Origin: Janthinobacterium lividum | GTDB lineage: Bacteria > Pseudomonadota > Gammaproteobacteria > Steroidobacterales > Steroidobacteraceae | Reading direction: 5' to 3' | Length of the DNA stretch: 7,028 nt | NCBI GenBank assembly: GCA_943327025.2 | Contig: CALPVO020000111.1 | Coordinates: 1-7,028, forward strand | Shown: in pieces, positions 1 through 5,836 of the stretch | How the letters are laid out: each line of letters begins with the position of its first letter | Numbering within the stretch: the stretch's first letter is position 1 | Program-made: the position numbers and the translations under genes | The notes under the pieces: generated by a model | What the model saw: only the letters and a program-made list of their open reading frames with translations | Told to the model about the DNA's origin: nothing | Databases searched by the model: none

Positions 1-1
1 C

Positions 2-793
2 GAGCAGGACGTTCTGTTCGGGCTGGCCTTTGGCTGCGAGGGCTTGCTCCGTATCCATTTGCTGCCGCTTGGGCCGCAGCAGGGCTACGAGCCACTGGCG
101 ACCTTGGCGGCCGCCACCAGAGCAGGCCAAGGCGCGCTCTGGGGACTTTTCACGGCGGGGCCGCGTAACGGACAAGTGCTGGTGGCGCCCAGCCTATTGG
201 AAGTGCATACGCCGTTGAATGGTTGGACTTTGCCTGGCGGGCATGCGGCGCTGGCGGGAGGGCTGGCCGCCGACGAGGAACTCCTGCTCCTGCGCATGGC
301 CCCCGTGCCGCGCTTGTTGCTGTTGGGCGCCGGTGCCGAAGCGCCAGCGCTGGCGGCTGGTGCCTTGGCGCTGGGTTGGCAGGTGACGGTATTGGACCAC
401 CGTGAGAGTTGGGCCAGCCCGGCCCGCTTCGCGACTGGGGTAGAGGTGCGCACTCTGGACCCCCGTGACCCACTGGCACCGGCACAGCCTGCGGTTTCAG
501 TCGGCACGTTTCTGCCAGCCGCCGACGCGGCCGTGGTCATGGCGCACCATCTTGAGGTCGACGCCGCTTGGCTGGCTTGCTTGGCGGAAACGCAAACCCC
601 TTGGATTGGCCTGCTGGGTCCTGCAGCTCGGCGTGGTCGCTTGCTGGCCCGCATCGGCCTCCAGTCACCGGCTTTTGCCGGACGTGTTCAGGGCCCGGTG
701 GGCCTGCCGGTGGGCGCACGTACGCCGGAAGAAATTGCCCTGTCCATTCTCGCGGCGGCGCAGCAGGCCGTGGCCGCGCAAGGAAACGGCTGA
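2..793 (+). CDS. XdhC/CoxI family protein, 5'-truncated (molybdenum cofactor maturation factor)
   Basis: The reading frame is open from the left edge, so the N-terminus is missing; 263 residues remain, and relatives of about 330-350 residues suggest 70-90 are lost. The visible part starts inside the XdhC_CoxI domain (FGLAFGCEG, residues 6-14, the Gly-Cys-containing motif of the family). It continues into the C-terminal Rossmann-like XdhC_C domain: LLLLGAGAEAP (105-115), LDHR (131-134), VVMAHHLEVD (178-187), WIGLLGPAAR (201-210) and GPVGLPVGARTPEEIA (231-246). Characterised relatives bind molybdenum cofactor, promote its sulfuration and help insert it into xanthine dehydrogenase-type enzymes in the cytoplasm. 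No molybdoenzyme gene is visible here, so the client is unknown. Its TGA overlaps the next gene's ATG by one base. Family assignment is firm; the precise role (xdhC, coxI or an orphan paralogue) is not. Confidence 0.9.
   Translation, partial: EQDVLFGLAFGCEGLLRIHLLPLGPQQGYEPLATLAAATRAGQGALWGLFTAGPRNGQVLVAPSLLEVHTPLNGWTLPGGHAALAGGLAADEELLLLRMAPVPRLLLLGAGAEAPALAAGALALGWQVTVLDHRESWASPARFATGVEVRTLDPRDPLAPAQPAVSVGTFLPAADAAVVMAHHLEVDAAWLACLAETQTPWIGLLGPAARRGRLLARIGLQSPAFAGRVQGPVGLPVGARTPEEIALSILAAAQQAVAAQGNG
780..784 (+). promoter_or_regulatory. Ribosome binding site for the oxygenase gene
   Basis: AAGGA lies eight bases before the ATG at 793, inside the last codons of the XdhC-family gene. It supports the start at 793 over the longer open frame that begins at 568, and it fits translational coupling through the TGATG overlap. 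Confidence 0.6.
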
Positions 794-1410
794 TGTCGGT
801 CCAAACGCTGTTTCCCACGCAGGTTTACCACGGCGCCCTCATGCGCACTGGCGGCGAGGTGCTGCGCAAGCGTCTGCTGCGCGAGTGCTTGCAACTGCCC
901 GAAGATGATTTGGCTGGCCAGCGCTGGTCCGCAAAGAACTACCCTGGCGGCTACACCTCGTATGGCTCGGTTTGCCGCTTGCAGACCGTTTCGCCCACCT
1001 TCGCCGAACTTGAGCGGCGCTTGCGCCGCCATGTGAATGCCTATGCCAAGGCGTTGCAGTGGGACTTGGGCGGACGCGCGCTGCTGATGACCGACTGCTG
1101 GGTGAACCTGATGCCGCAGGGTGTGGTGCACAGCTTGCATCTGCACCCGTTGTCCGTGATCAGTGGCACCTACTATGTGCGGACGCCGCCGCGCTCTTCA
1201 GGGTTGAAGTTGGAAGATCCGCGGCTTGACCGGTTCATGGCAGCGCCGCCGCGCCGCGCCGATGCGGACCGCGAGCATCGGTCCTGGGTGACTCTTCCCG
1301 CCCGGGCCGGGTATCTGAACCTGTTCGAGAGTTGGCTGCGGCACGAAGTGCCTCCCAATCCTGCCGCCAGCGAACGCATCAGTATCAGCTTCAACTACGC
1401 CTGGGCCTAG
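793..1410 (+). CDS. Putative 2-oxoglutarate/Fe(II) oxygenase, TIGR02466-like
   Basis: This encodes a 205-residue protein that resembles the TIGR02466 / 2OG-FeII_Oxy_5 family, whose members are mostly uncharacterised. It opens with MSVQTLFPTQVY, a typical beginning for the family. The likely core follows: WVNLMPQG (103-110), then HSLHLHPLSVISGTYYV (113-129) with candidate metal ligands H116 and H118, then EDPR (141-144). A second signature, GYLNLFESWLRHEVPPN (173-189), holds the probable distal ligand H184, and R195 in ERISISFN is the likely 2-oxoglutarate carboxylate binder. There is no signal peptide or membrane segment, so it should be cytoplasmic. The substrate is unknown. The start at 793 is chosen because it has a good ribosome binding site and overlaps the upstream stop; the frame upstream of it has no family resemblance. 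Coupling to an XdhC-family gene hints at shared function but does not prove it. Confidence 0.82.
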   Translation: MSVQTLFPTQVYHGALMRTGGEVLRKRLLRECLQLPEDDLAGQRWSAKNYPGGYTSYGSVCRLQTVSPTFAELERRLRRHVNAYAKALQWDLGGRALLMTDCWVNLMPQGVVHSLHLHPLSVISGTYYVRTPPRSSGLKLEDPRLDRFMAAPPRRADADREHRSWVTLPARAGYLNLFESWLRHEVPPNPAASERISISFNYAWA

Positions 1411-1412
1411 CG

Positions 1413-1443
1413 GACTACTAGGCGCGTAGTCGCCGCTTTGGCG
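1413..1443. other. Two small stem-loops after the oxygenase gene; possible weak terminator
   Basis: GACTAC (1413-1418) and GTAGTC (1426-1431) form a perfect six-pair stem with a seven-base loop. CGCC (1431-1434) and GGCG (1440-1443) can form a second short stem. They follow the oxygenase stop directly and could end or slow transcription. There is no T-run after either stem, so a classical intrinsic terminator is not supported. Confidence 0.3.
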
Positions 1444-1466
1444 GACCCGCCCGGGTGGGTTATGAA
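1438..1466 (+). promoter_or_regulatory. Candidate sigma-70-type promoter of the cys genes
   Basis: TTGGCG (1438-1443) and TATGAA (1461-1466) each match four of six bases of the -35 and -10 consensus and lie 17 bases apart. This is the best such pair I see in the gap before cysJ. The -10 box lies largely within the left half of the palindrome at 1458-1475. The prediction is weak: consensus matches of this quality occur by chance, and activator-dependent cys promoters often have poor -35 boxes. Confidence 0.3.
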
Positions 1467-1475
1467 GTCATAACC
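1458..1475. promoter_or_regulatory. Perfect 18-bp palindrome, candidate operator upstream of cysJ
   Basis: GGTTATGAAGTCATAACC is a perfect inverted repeat with eight-base arms and a two-base centre. It is the most A+T-rich part of the gap and ends 47 bases before the cysJ start. The symmetry and position suggest a site for a dimeric regulator of the sulfur operon. I cannot match it confidently to a known motif. CysB is the expected regulator by pathway, but its sites are degenerate and this is not a clear example. Confidence 0.5.
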
Positions 1476-1522
1476 GCTGGAAACTATGCCCTTTCGCGGG
1501 TGGCCCGTACCATGGTCGGCCT

Positions 1523-3319
1523 ATGTCCCAGAACTCTCTCCCCGCGGCTGTGCCGCTAGACCCCGAGGCGCGTGCCGCACTCGACCATTTTGCTGCGCGC
1601 CTGAGCCCTGCTGGCCTTTGGTGGGCGGCTGGCTACCTGGCGGGTCTCGCCCAAGCGGGCGGGGTCCCGGCAGGTGCTGTGGCAGCTCCGGCTGCTGCCG
1701 CTGAGGCCGGCGTGCTGGTCCTCACGGCCTCCCAGACCGGCAATGCCCGTCGCTTGGGTGAGAAGTTGCGCGAGGCGCTGGCGGCCGCTGGCCACGCCGT
1801 GAAAGTGGTTGCGGCAGCGGACGTGAACGCCAAGCAATTAGTAGCCGCGCGCACGCTGTTTGCGGTGGCCAGCACCCAAGGCGAAGGGGAGCCCCCGGAC
1901 GAAGCGCGTGGCTTGTGGGAACTGCTCGCTGGTCGTAAGGCACCGAAGTTTGCGGATACCGGCTTTGCGGTGTTCGGCCTTGGCGATTCCAGCTATCCGC
2001 TGTTTTGCGAGGCCGGCAAGTTTCTCGATGAACGGTTCGCCACGCTCGGTGCGAAGCGCCTGCTCGATCGCGTCGATGCGGACGTGGAATATGCCGACGA
2101 AGCGGAAGCTTGGTTAGCTGCCGCCGTTGCTGCTGTGCCCGCGCCGGCTGTGCGCGCCGTGGCGCCGGTCGCTTTCAGCTTCGCGCCGGCTGCAGTGCGC
2201 GATGCCGACAAGGACCATCCGCGCGAGGTGGGCATTCTCGCCGCGCAGCGCATTGTGGCGCGCCAGGCCGACCGTGCCGTGGTGCACTACGAATTGGAAG
2301 CTGGCGAAGGCTTCGCTTACGAGCCTGGCGATTCGCTGGGCGTGTGGCCACTGAACCCCACTGCGGTGGTGTCGCGGGTGGCAGCGCACCTGTCTGGCGC
2401 TGCGTTGGACGCCCCGGTGGTGCGTGGCAAGCAGGAGCGCCCACTGGGCGAATGGCTCGGTGAGCAATTGGAGATAACGCGTCTGGCGCGGCCTTTCCTC
2501 GAAGCGCAGGCGGAACGTTCCGGCGCGGCGGAACTCGCTGCGGTGCTCGACAAGTCGCCAGCGGGTGCCGCGCGACTGCAGGCTTTTGTGGCCACCGCCA
2601 ACGTCGCAGATGTTTTGGAACGGTTTCCGGTGCAGGCGGGCCGGGAGTGGAATGCCGCCGAACTGTTGGCCGCTCTGCGGCCGCTGGCGCCGCGGCTGTA
2701 TTCCATTGCCTCCAGTCGCGCTGCGGTGGGCGAAGAAGTCCATCTGACCATCGCCAGCGTCGACAACGGCGCGGCCTCGGGTCACCTGTGGCAACGTGGC
2801 ACGGCGGCCAATGGCAACACGGTGCGCGCTTATCTCGAACGCAATACGCATTTCCGTTTGCCGGCGGACGCCTCGCAGGACGTCATCATGATCGGCCCCG
2901 GTACGGGCGTGGCGCCGTTCCGTGCCTTCGTTCAAGAACGCGGTGAGACGGGTGCCAGTGGTCGCAACTGGCTGTTCTTCGGTGCACGCCATTTCGATAC
3001 CGAGTTCCTCTACCAGTTGGAATGGCAGCAGGCATTGAAGGACGGGCGCTTGAACCGTTTGGATCTCGCCTTCTCGCGCGACCAAGCCCGGAAGATCTAT
3101 GTGCAGGACCGTTTGCGTGAACAAGCCGCGGACTTGTGGAGTTGGCTGCAAGGCGGCGCTAGCCTCTATGTTTGCGGCGATGCCACCCGCATGGCGCCCG
3201 ATGTGCACGCTGCGCTGCTAGAGGTGGCGCAGCAGCAAGGCGGGCTAGAGGCTGAAGCTGCGGAAGCGTGGCTTGCGGAACTTGCTGCCACCAAGCGCTA
3301 CTTGCGCGATGTTTACTAA
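1523..3319 (+). CDS. cysJ: Sulfite reductase [NADPH] flavoprotein alpha-component
   Basis: CysJ moves electrons from NADPH through FAD and FMN to the CysI hemoprotein, in the cytoplasmic step that turns sulfite into sulfide. The protein has 598 residues, against 599 in E. coli. After an N-terminal region of about 60 residues comes the flavodoxin domain, with TASQTGNA (68-75, FMN phosphate loop), STQGEGEPPD (117-126) and FGLGDSSY (151-158). An Ala/Pro/Val-rich linker (about 198-225) leads to the FAD domain with RLYSIASS (391-398). The NADPH-binding part has IGPGTGVAPFRAF (457-469), FSRDQARKIYVQDRL (517-531) and YVCGDATRMAPD (549-560). The C-terminus RYLRDVY matches the E. coli ending closely. 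ATG 1523 is the only usable start: an in-frame stop lies at 1463-1465 with no ATG, GTG or TTG between. No strong ribosome binding site precedes it, so expression may depend on mRNA structure or modest initiation. It is the first gene of the cys block. Confidence 0.97.
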   Translation: MSQNSLPAAVPLDPEARAALDHFAARLSPAGLWWAAGYLAGLAQAGGVPAGAVAAPAAAAEAGVLVLTASQTGNARRLGEKLREALAAAGHAVKVVAAADVNAKQLVAARTLFAVASTQGEGEPPDEARGLWELLAGRKAPKFADTGFAVFGLGDSSYPLFCEAGKFLDERFATLGAKRLLDRVDADVEYADEAEAWLAAAVAAVPAPAVRAVAPVAFSFAPAAVRDADKDHPREVGILAAQRIVARQADRAVVHYELEAGEGFAYEPGDSLGVWPLNPTAVVSRVAAHLSGAALDAPVVRGKQERPLGEWLGEQLEITRLARPFLEAQAERSGAAELAAVLDKSPAGAARLQAFVATANVADVLERFPVQAGREWNAAELLAALRPLAPRLYSIASSRAAVGEEVHLTIASVDNGAASGHLWQRGTAANGNTVRAYLERNTHFRLPADASQDVIMIGPGTGVAPFRAFVQERGETGASGRNWLFFGARHFDTEFLYQLEWQQALKDGRLNRLDLAFSRDQARKIYVQDRLREQAADLWSWLQGGASLYVCGDATRMAPDVHAALLEVAQQQGGLEAEAAEAWLAELAATKRYLRDVY

Positions 3320-3323
3320 GGAG
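3318..3323 (+). promoter_or_regulatory. Ribosome binding site that fixes the cysI start
   Basis: AAGGAG overlaps the last two bases of the cysJ stop codon and lies six bases before GTG 3330. It favours the GTG start over in-frame ATG codons at 3273 and 3309, which lie within cysJ and lack such a site. Confidence 0.75.
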
Positions 3324-3329
3324 ACGGAC

Positions 3330-5027
3330 GTGTCCAAGTCCCCCAACGGATCTGCTGCGCCTTTGTCGGCTGTCGAAGGCATCAAGACGCGCAGCCGCGG
3401 CCTCCGTGGTTCGCTCGTCGAAAGTTTGGCCAACCCGGTTACCGGTGCCATCGCGGACGACGACACGCAGCTCATCAAGTTCCATGGCAGCTATCAGCAG
3501 GATGACCGTGATGTGCGCGAGGAGCGGCGTCAGCAGAAGCTGGAGCCTGCATTCAGCTTCATGATCCGTACCCGGCTTCCCGGTGGCGTGGCCACACCGC
3601 AGCAGTGGTTGGCGCTAGATGCCATCACTCGCGAGTTCGGTAACGGCACGCTGAAGCTGACGACCCGCCAAGCCTTCCAGGTGCATGGTGTGGTGAAGCG
3701 TCACCTACGTGACACGTTCATGGCCATGAACCGCGTGGCCATTGACTGCATCGCCGCTTGCGGTGACGTGAACCGCAATGTCATGGCCGGCATCAACCCG
3801 GCCCAGAGCGCCGTTCACGCCGAAATTCACGCCTATGCTCGCGGCCTGTCGGAACACTTGTTGCCGCATACGCGGGCTTACCACGAGATTTGGCTCGACG
3901 GCGAGAAGCTGGCCGGTGAAGTGGGCGAGGCGGAGCCGCTTTACGGCGCCACTTATCTGCCGCGTAAGTTCAAGGCCGCCATCGTGCTGCCGCCGCACAA
4001 TGACGTGGACATCTACACTCAGGATCTCGGTTTCATCGCCATTGTCGAAGCAGGCCAGTTGGTGGGCTTCAACCTCACTGCGGGGGGGGGTTTAGGGGCC
4101 ACGCATGGCGAGTCCGCTACGTTCCCGCGTCTGGCGAATTCCATCGGGTACCTGCCGAAGGAACGTCTGAACGAAGTGGCGGCGGCGGTGATGACCACGC
4201 AGCGTGATTTCGGTGACCGCACCAACCGCAAGCATGCTCGCCTGAAATACACCATTCAGGACCGTGGCGTGGCGTGGTTCAAGGAAGAGTTGTTCCGGCG
4301 TCTCGGTGGTCCCTTGGCGGCACCGAAGCCCTTCAGTTTCACCACCCGTGGTGACCGCTTTGGCTGGGAAACCGGCGAGGATGAGCGCTTGCACCTGACG
4401 CTGCGCGTCCCCGGTGGGCGCATTGTCGATGGGCCCACAGCGAAGTGGATGGCGGGTCTGCGTGCTTATGCTGAACTGGGTCTGGGCGAACTGCGCTTGA
4501 CGGCAAACCAGAATCTGCAGCTCGCCAATATCGCTGCGAGCGAGAAGTCCAAGGTGGACGCACTGGTGGCGCAATACGGCTTGGGGATTCATGAAGTTGC
4601 CACGCCTGTCGCGCTGGACGCTATTGCCTGCGTGGCGCTGCCTACTTGTGCACTCGCCATGGCAGAAGCCGAACGCTACATCATGGATTTCAGTGCGCGC
4701 GTGGATGCGCTGCTGACGAACCACGGACTGGATCGAGAGCGTGTCAGCGTGCGTATTACCGGTTGCCCGAATGGTTGCGGTCGGCCGTACGTGGCGGAGA
4801 TTGGTCTTGTGGGCAAAGCACCGGGCCGCTACAACCTTATGCTCGGCGCGGATGCTCTTGGCACGCGTCTGAACACGCTCTACCGCGAGAACCTCGACGA
4901 GACGGCTATTCTTGCGGCTCTCGATCCGCTTATTGCTGGCTGGGCGGCAGGCCGTCGTGCTGGTGAAACCTTCGGTGACTGGACCGTACGCAATGGTGTC
5001 GTGGTTCCGCCCGCCGTGGAGGCTTGA
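3330..5027 (+). CDS. cysI: Sulfite reductase [NADPH] hemoprotein beta-component
   Basis: CysI reduces sulfite to sulfide with six electrons delivered by CysJ, using siroheme bridged to a [4Fe-4S] cluster. From GTG 3330 the product is 565 residues, against 570 in E. coli. The cluster and siroheme ligands are intact: CVALPTC gives C434 and C440, and TGCPNGC gives C479 and C483, the same numbers as I recall for E. coli. Anion-binding residues also align: R82 in TRLPGG, R149 in NRNVM, and K213 and K215 in PRKFK. Two ferrite-like repeat modules are recognisable, with [10 protein letters not shown] (111-120) in the first and [10 protein letters not shown] (391-400) in the second. It starts ten bases after cysJ, as expected for subunits of one complex. 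One oddity is a nine-G run (4082-4090) followed by a TTA codon, within the conserved GGG segment (252-254). The frame is intact. Confidence 0.97.
   Translation: MSKSPNGSAAPLSAVEGIKTRSRGLRGSLVESLANPVTGAIADDDTQLIKFHGSYQQDDRDVREERRQQKLEPAFSFMIRTRLPGGVATPQQWLALDAITREFGNGTLKLTTRQAFQVHGVVKRHLRDTFMAMNRVAIDCIAACGDVNRNVMAGINPAQSAVHAEIHAYARGLSEHLLPHTRAYHEIWLDGEKLAGEVGEAEPLYGATYLPRKFKAAIVLPPHNDVDIYTQDLGFIAIVEAGQLVGFNLTAGGGLGATHGESATFPRLANSIGYLPKERLNEVAAAVMTTQRDFGDRTNRKHARLKYTIQDRGVAWFKEELFRRLGGPLAAPKPFSFTTRGDRFGWETGEDERLHLTLRVPGGRIVDGPTAKWMAGLRAYAELGLGELRLTANQNLQLANIAASEKSKVDALVAQYGLGIHEVATPVALDAIACVALPTCALAMAEAERYIMDFSARVDALLTNHGLDRERVSVRITGCPNGCGRPYVAEIGLVGKAPGRYNLMLGADALGTRLNTLYRENLDETAILAALDPLIAGWAAGRRAGETFGDWTVRNGVVVPPAVEA
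4082..4090 (+). repeat. Nine-G homopolymer tract inside cysI
   Basis: Nine consecutive G bases encode the glycine triplet of [13 protein letters not shown]. The codons are GGG, GGG and GGT, next to a TTA leucine codon that looks rare here. It is the longest single-base run I noticed in the window. It preserves the frame as given. Confidence 0.85.
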
Positions 5028-5031
5028 GGGG
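5018..5031 (+). promoter_or_regulatory. Purine-rich ribosome binding region for cysH
   Basis: GGAGG (5018-5022) lies ten bases before GTG 5033, and GAGGGG (5026-5031) lies ten bases before GTG 5042. Both overlap the end of cysI. The region supports a GTG start for cysH but does not by itself choose between the two. Confidence 0.45.
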
Positions 5032-5032
5032 C

Positions 5033-5827
5033 GTGAACGCGGTGCCTGCCAACGTCATGGCTAACCTCTCGGCGAGTGGTCCGGCGCTTTCCGCGGCTCC
5101 CGCCGGCAATGTGGCCGCTGCGCTTGCGGAAGCAGCGCAGCGCGCAGAGCTTTCCGCGCAACTGGAGCCGCTGACTGCCGAAGAGCGTGTGGCTTGGGCC
5201 TTGGCGAACCTGCCCGGCCCGCATGTGTTGTCTTCGAGTTTCGGTGCCCAGGCGGCAGTGATGCTGCATCTGGTGGTGTCGCAGGCGCCGCAGACGCCCG
5301 TGGTGGTGGTGGATACGGGTTATCTCTTCCCGGAAACCTACCAGTTCATCGATACGCTGCAGCAGCGGCTGAATCTCAATCTGCAGGTGGCGCGCGCTGA
5401 ATTGAGCGCGGGCTGGCAAGAGGCCCGCTTCGGCCGTTTGTGGGAGCAAGGGCTCGAGGGTATCGAAACCTATAACCGCATGAACAAAGTGGAGCCCATG
5501 CGCCGCTTGTTTGAGCAGTTGGGTTCGCGCACCTGGTTCACCGGGCTGCGCCGCGACCAAGCGGAGAGCCGCTCTGGTGTGGCTTTCCTCGGCGCCCAGG
5601 AAGGTCGCTTCAAAGTAGCCCCTATCGCTGACTGGAGCGACCGTGACGTTGGCATGTACCTGAAGCGTCATGGGCTGCCGTATCACCCACTGTGGGACAA
5701 GGGCTATGTGTCCGTTGGCGATTGGCACACCACTCGCTCGCTGGCCGAGGCCGGTTCTGAAGAGGCCACGCGTTTTTTTGGTTTGAAACGCGAGTGCGGG
5801 CTGCACGACCCCGACTACTCCATCTAG
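5033..5827 (+). CDS. cysH: Phosphoadenosine phosphosulfate (PAPS) reductase
   Basis: CysH reduces PAPS to sulfite and PAP, using thioredoxin or glutaredoxin as electron donor, in the cytoplasm. From GTG 5033 the product is 264 residues, about 20 longer than E. coli CysH; the extra length is an Ala-rich N-terminus. The nucleotide-binding PP-loop is SSSFGAQAA (67-75), followed by [13 protein letters not shown] with its conserved acidic and Thr-Gly residues. [11 protein letters not shown] and [13 protein letters not shown] follow in the usual order. The C-terminal KRECGLH carries the catalytic cysteine C255, the only cysteine in the protein. The Cys-Cys pairs that hold the [4Fe-4S] cluster of APS reductases are absent: NRMNKVEPM stands where they would have CCxxRKVEPL. 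This argues for PAPS rather than APS as substrate. The gene follows cysI by five bases. The start is uncertain: GTG 5042 and ATG 5057 are alternatives. Confidence 0.93.
   Translation: MNAVPANVMANLSASGPALSAAPAGNVAAALAEAAQRAELSAQLEPLTAEERVAWALANLPGPHVLSSSFGAQAAVMLHLVVSQAPQTPVVVVDTGYLFPETYQFIDTLQQRLNLNLQVARAELSAGWQEARFGRLWEQGLEGIETYNRMNKVEPMRRLFEQLGSRTWFTGLRRDQAESRSGVAFLGAQEGRFKVAPIADWSDRDVGMYLKRHGLPYHPLWDKGYVSVGDWHTTRSLAEAGSEEATRFFGLKRECGLHDPDYSI
5769..5792. repeat. Inverted repeat with T7 run near the 3' end of cysH
   Basis: CGCGTTT (5769-5775) and AAACGCG (5786-5792) are perfect seven-base arms around a ten-base loop. The left arm runs into seven T bases (5773-5779) that encode the two Phe residues of RFFG. 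The element ends just before the ECGLH codons and 45 bases before the cysG start. Confidence 0.6.
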
Positions 5828-5836
5828 GCAGCAGCC

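Noticed and set aside
568..792. Extended N-terminus for the oxygenase gene from an upstream ATG at 568
   Set aside because: It would overlap the XdhC-family gene by over 200 bases and has no family resemblance. ATG 793 has a good ribosome binding site and a family-typical start.
1458..1475. Zur box for the palindrome before cysJ
   Set aside because: The arms contain GTTAT and ATAAC as in gammaproteobacterial Zur sites, but six bases separate them here where the Zur core has three, and the genes are not zinc-related.
1458..1475. Classical LysR T-N11-A motif in the palindrome
   Set aside because: The symmetry axis falls between two bases, so symmetric T and A pairs are separated by ten or twelve bases, not eleven.
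1502..1521. Palindromic ACCATGGT with flanking GGCC before cysJ as a possible operator
   Set aside because: The flanking GGCC copies are not symmetric about the ACCATGGT centre, and an eight-base palindrome of this kind is unremarkable.
2114..3208. Long open frame on the minus strand opposite cysJ (364 codons)
   Set aside because: It lies wholly within cysJ, whose flavin and NADPH motifs are intact. Its translation shows no recognisable domain, and long antisense frames are expected in G+C-rich genes.
3273..3329. Upstream ATG starts for cysI at 3273 and 3309
   Set aside because: Both lie within cysJ and lack a ribosome binding site, while AAGGAG sits six bases before GTG 3330, giving a family-typical length.
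4339..4354. Inverted repeat TCACCAC-CC-GTGGTGA inside cysI
   Set aside because: The two-base loop is too tight for a full RNA hairpin, and the repeat follows from ordinary codons for FTTRGD, so I treat it as chance.
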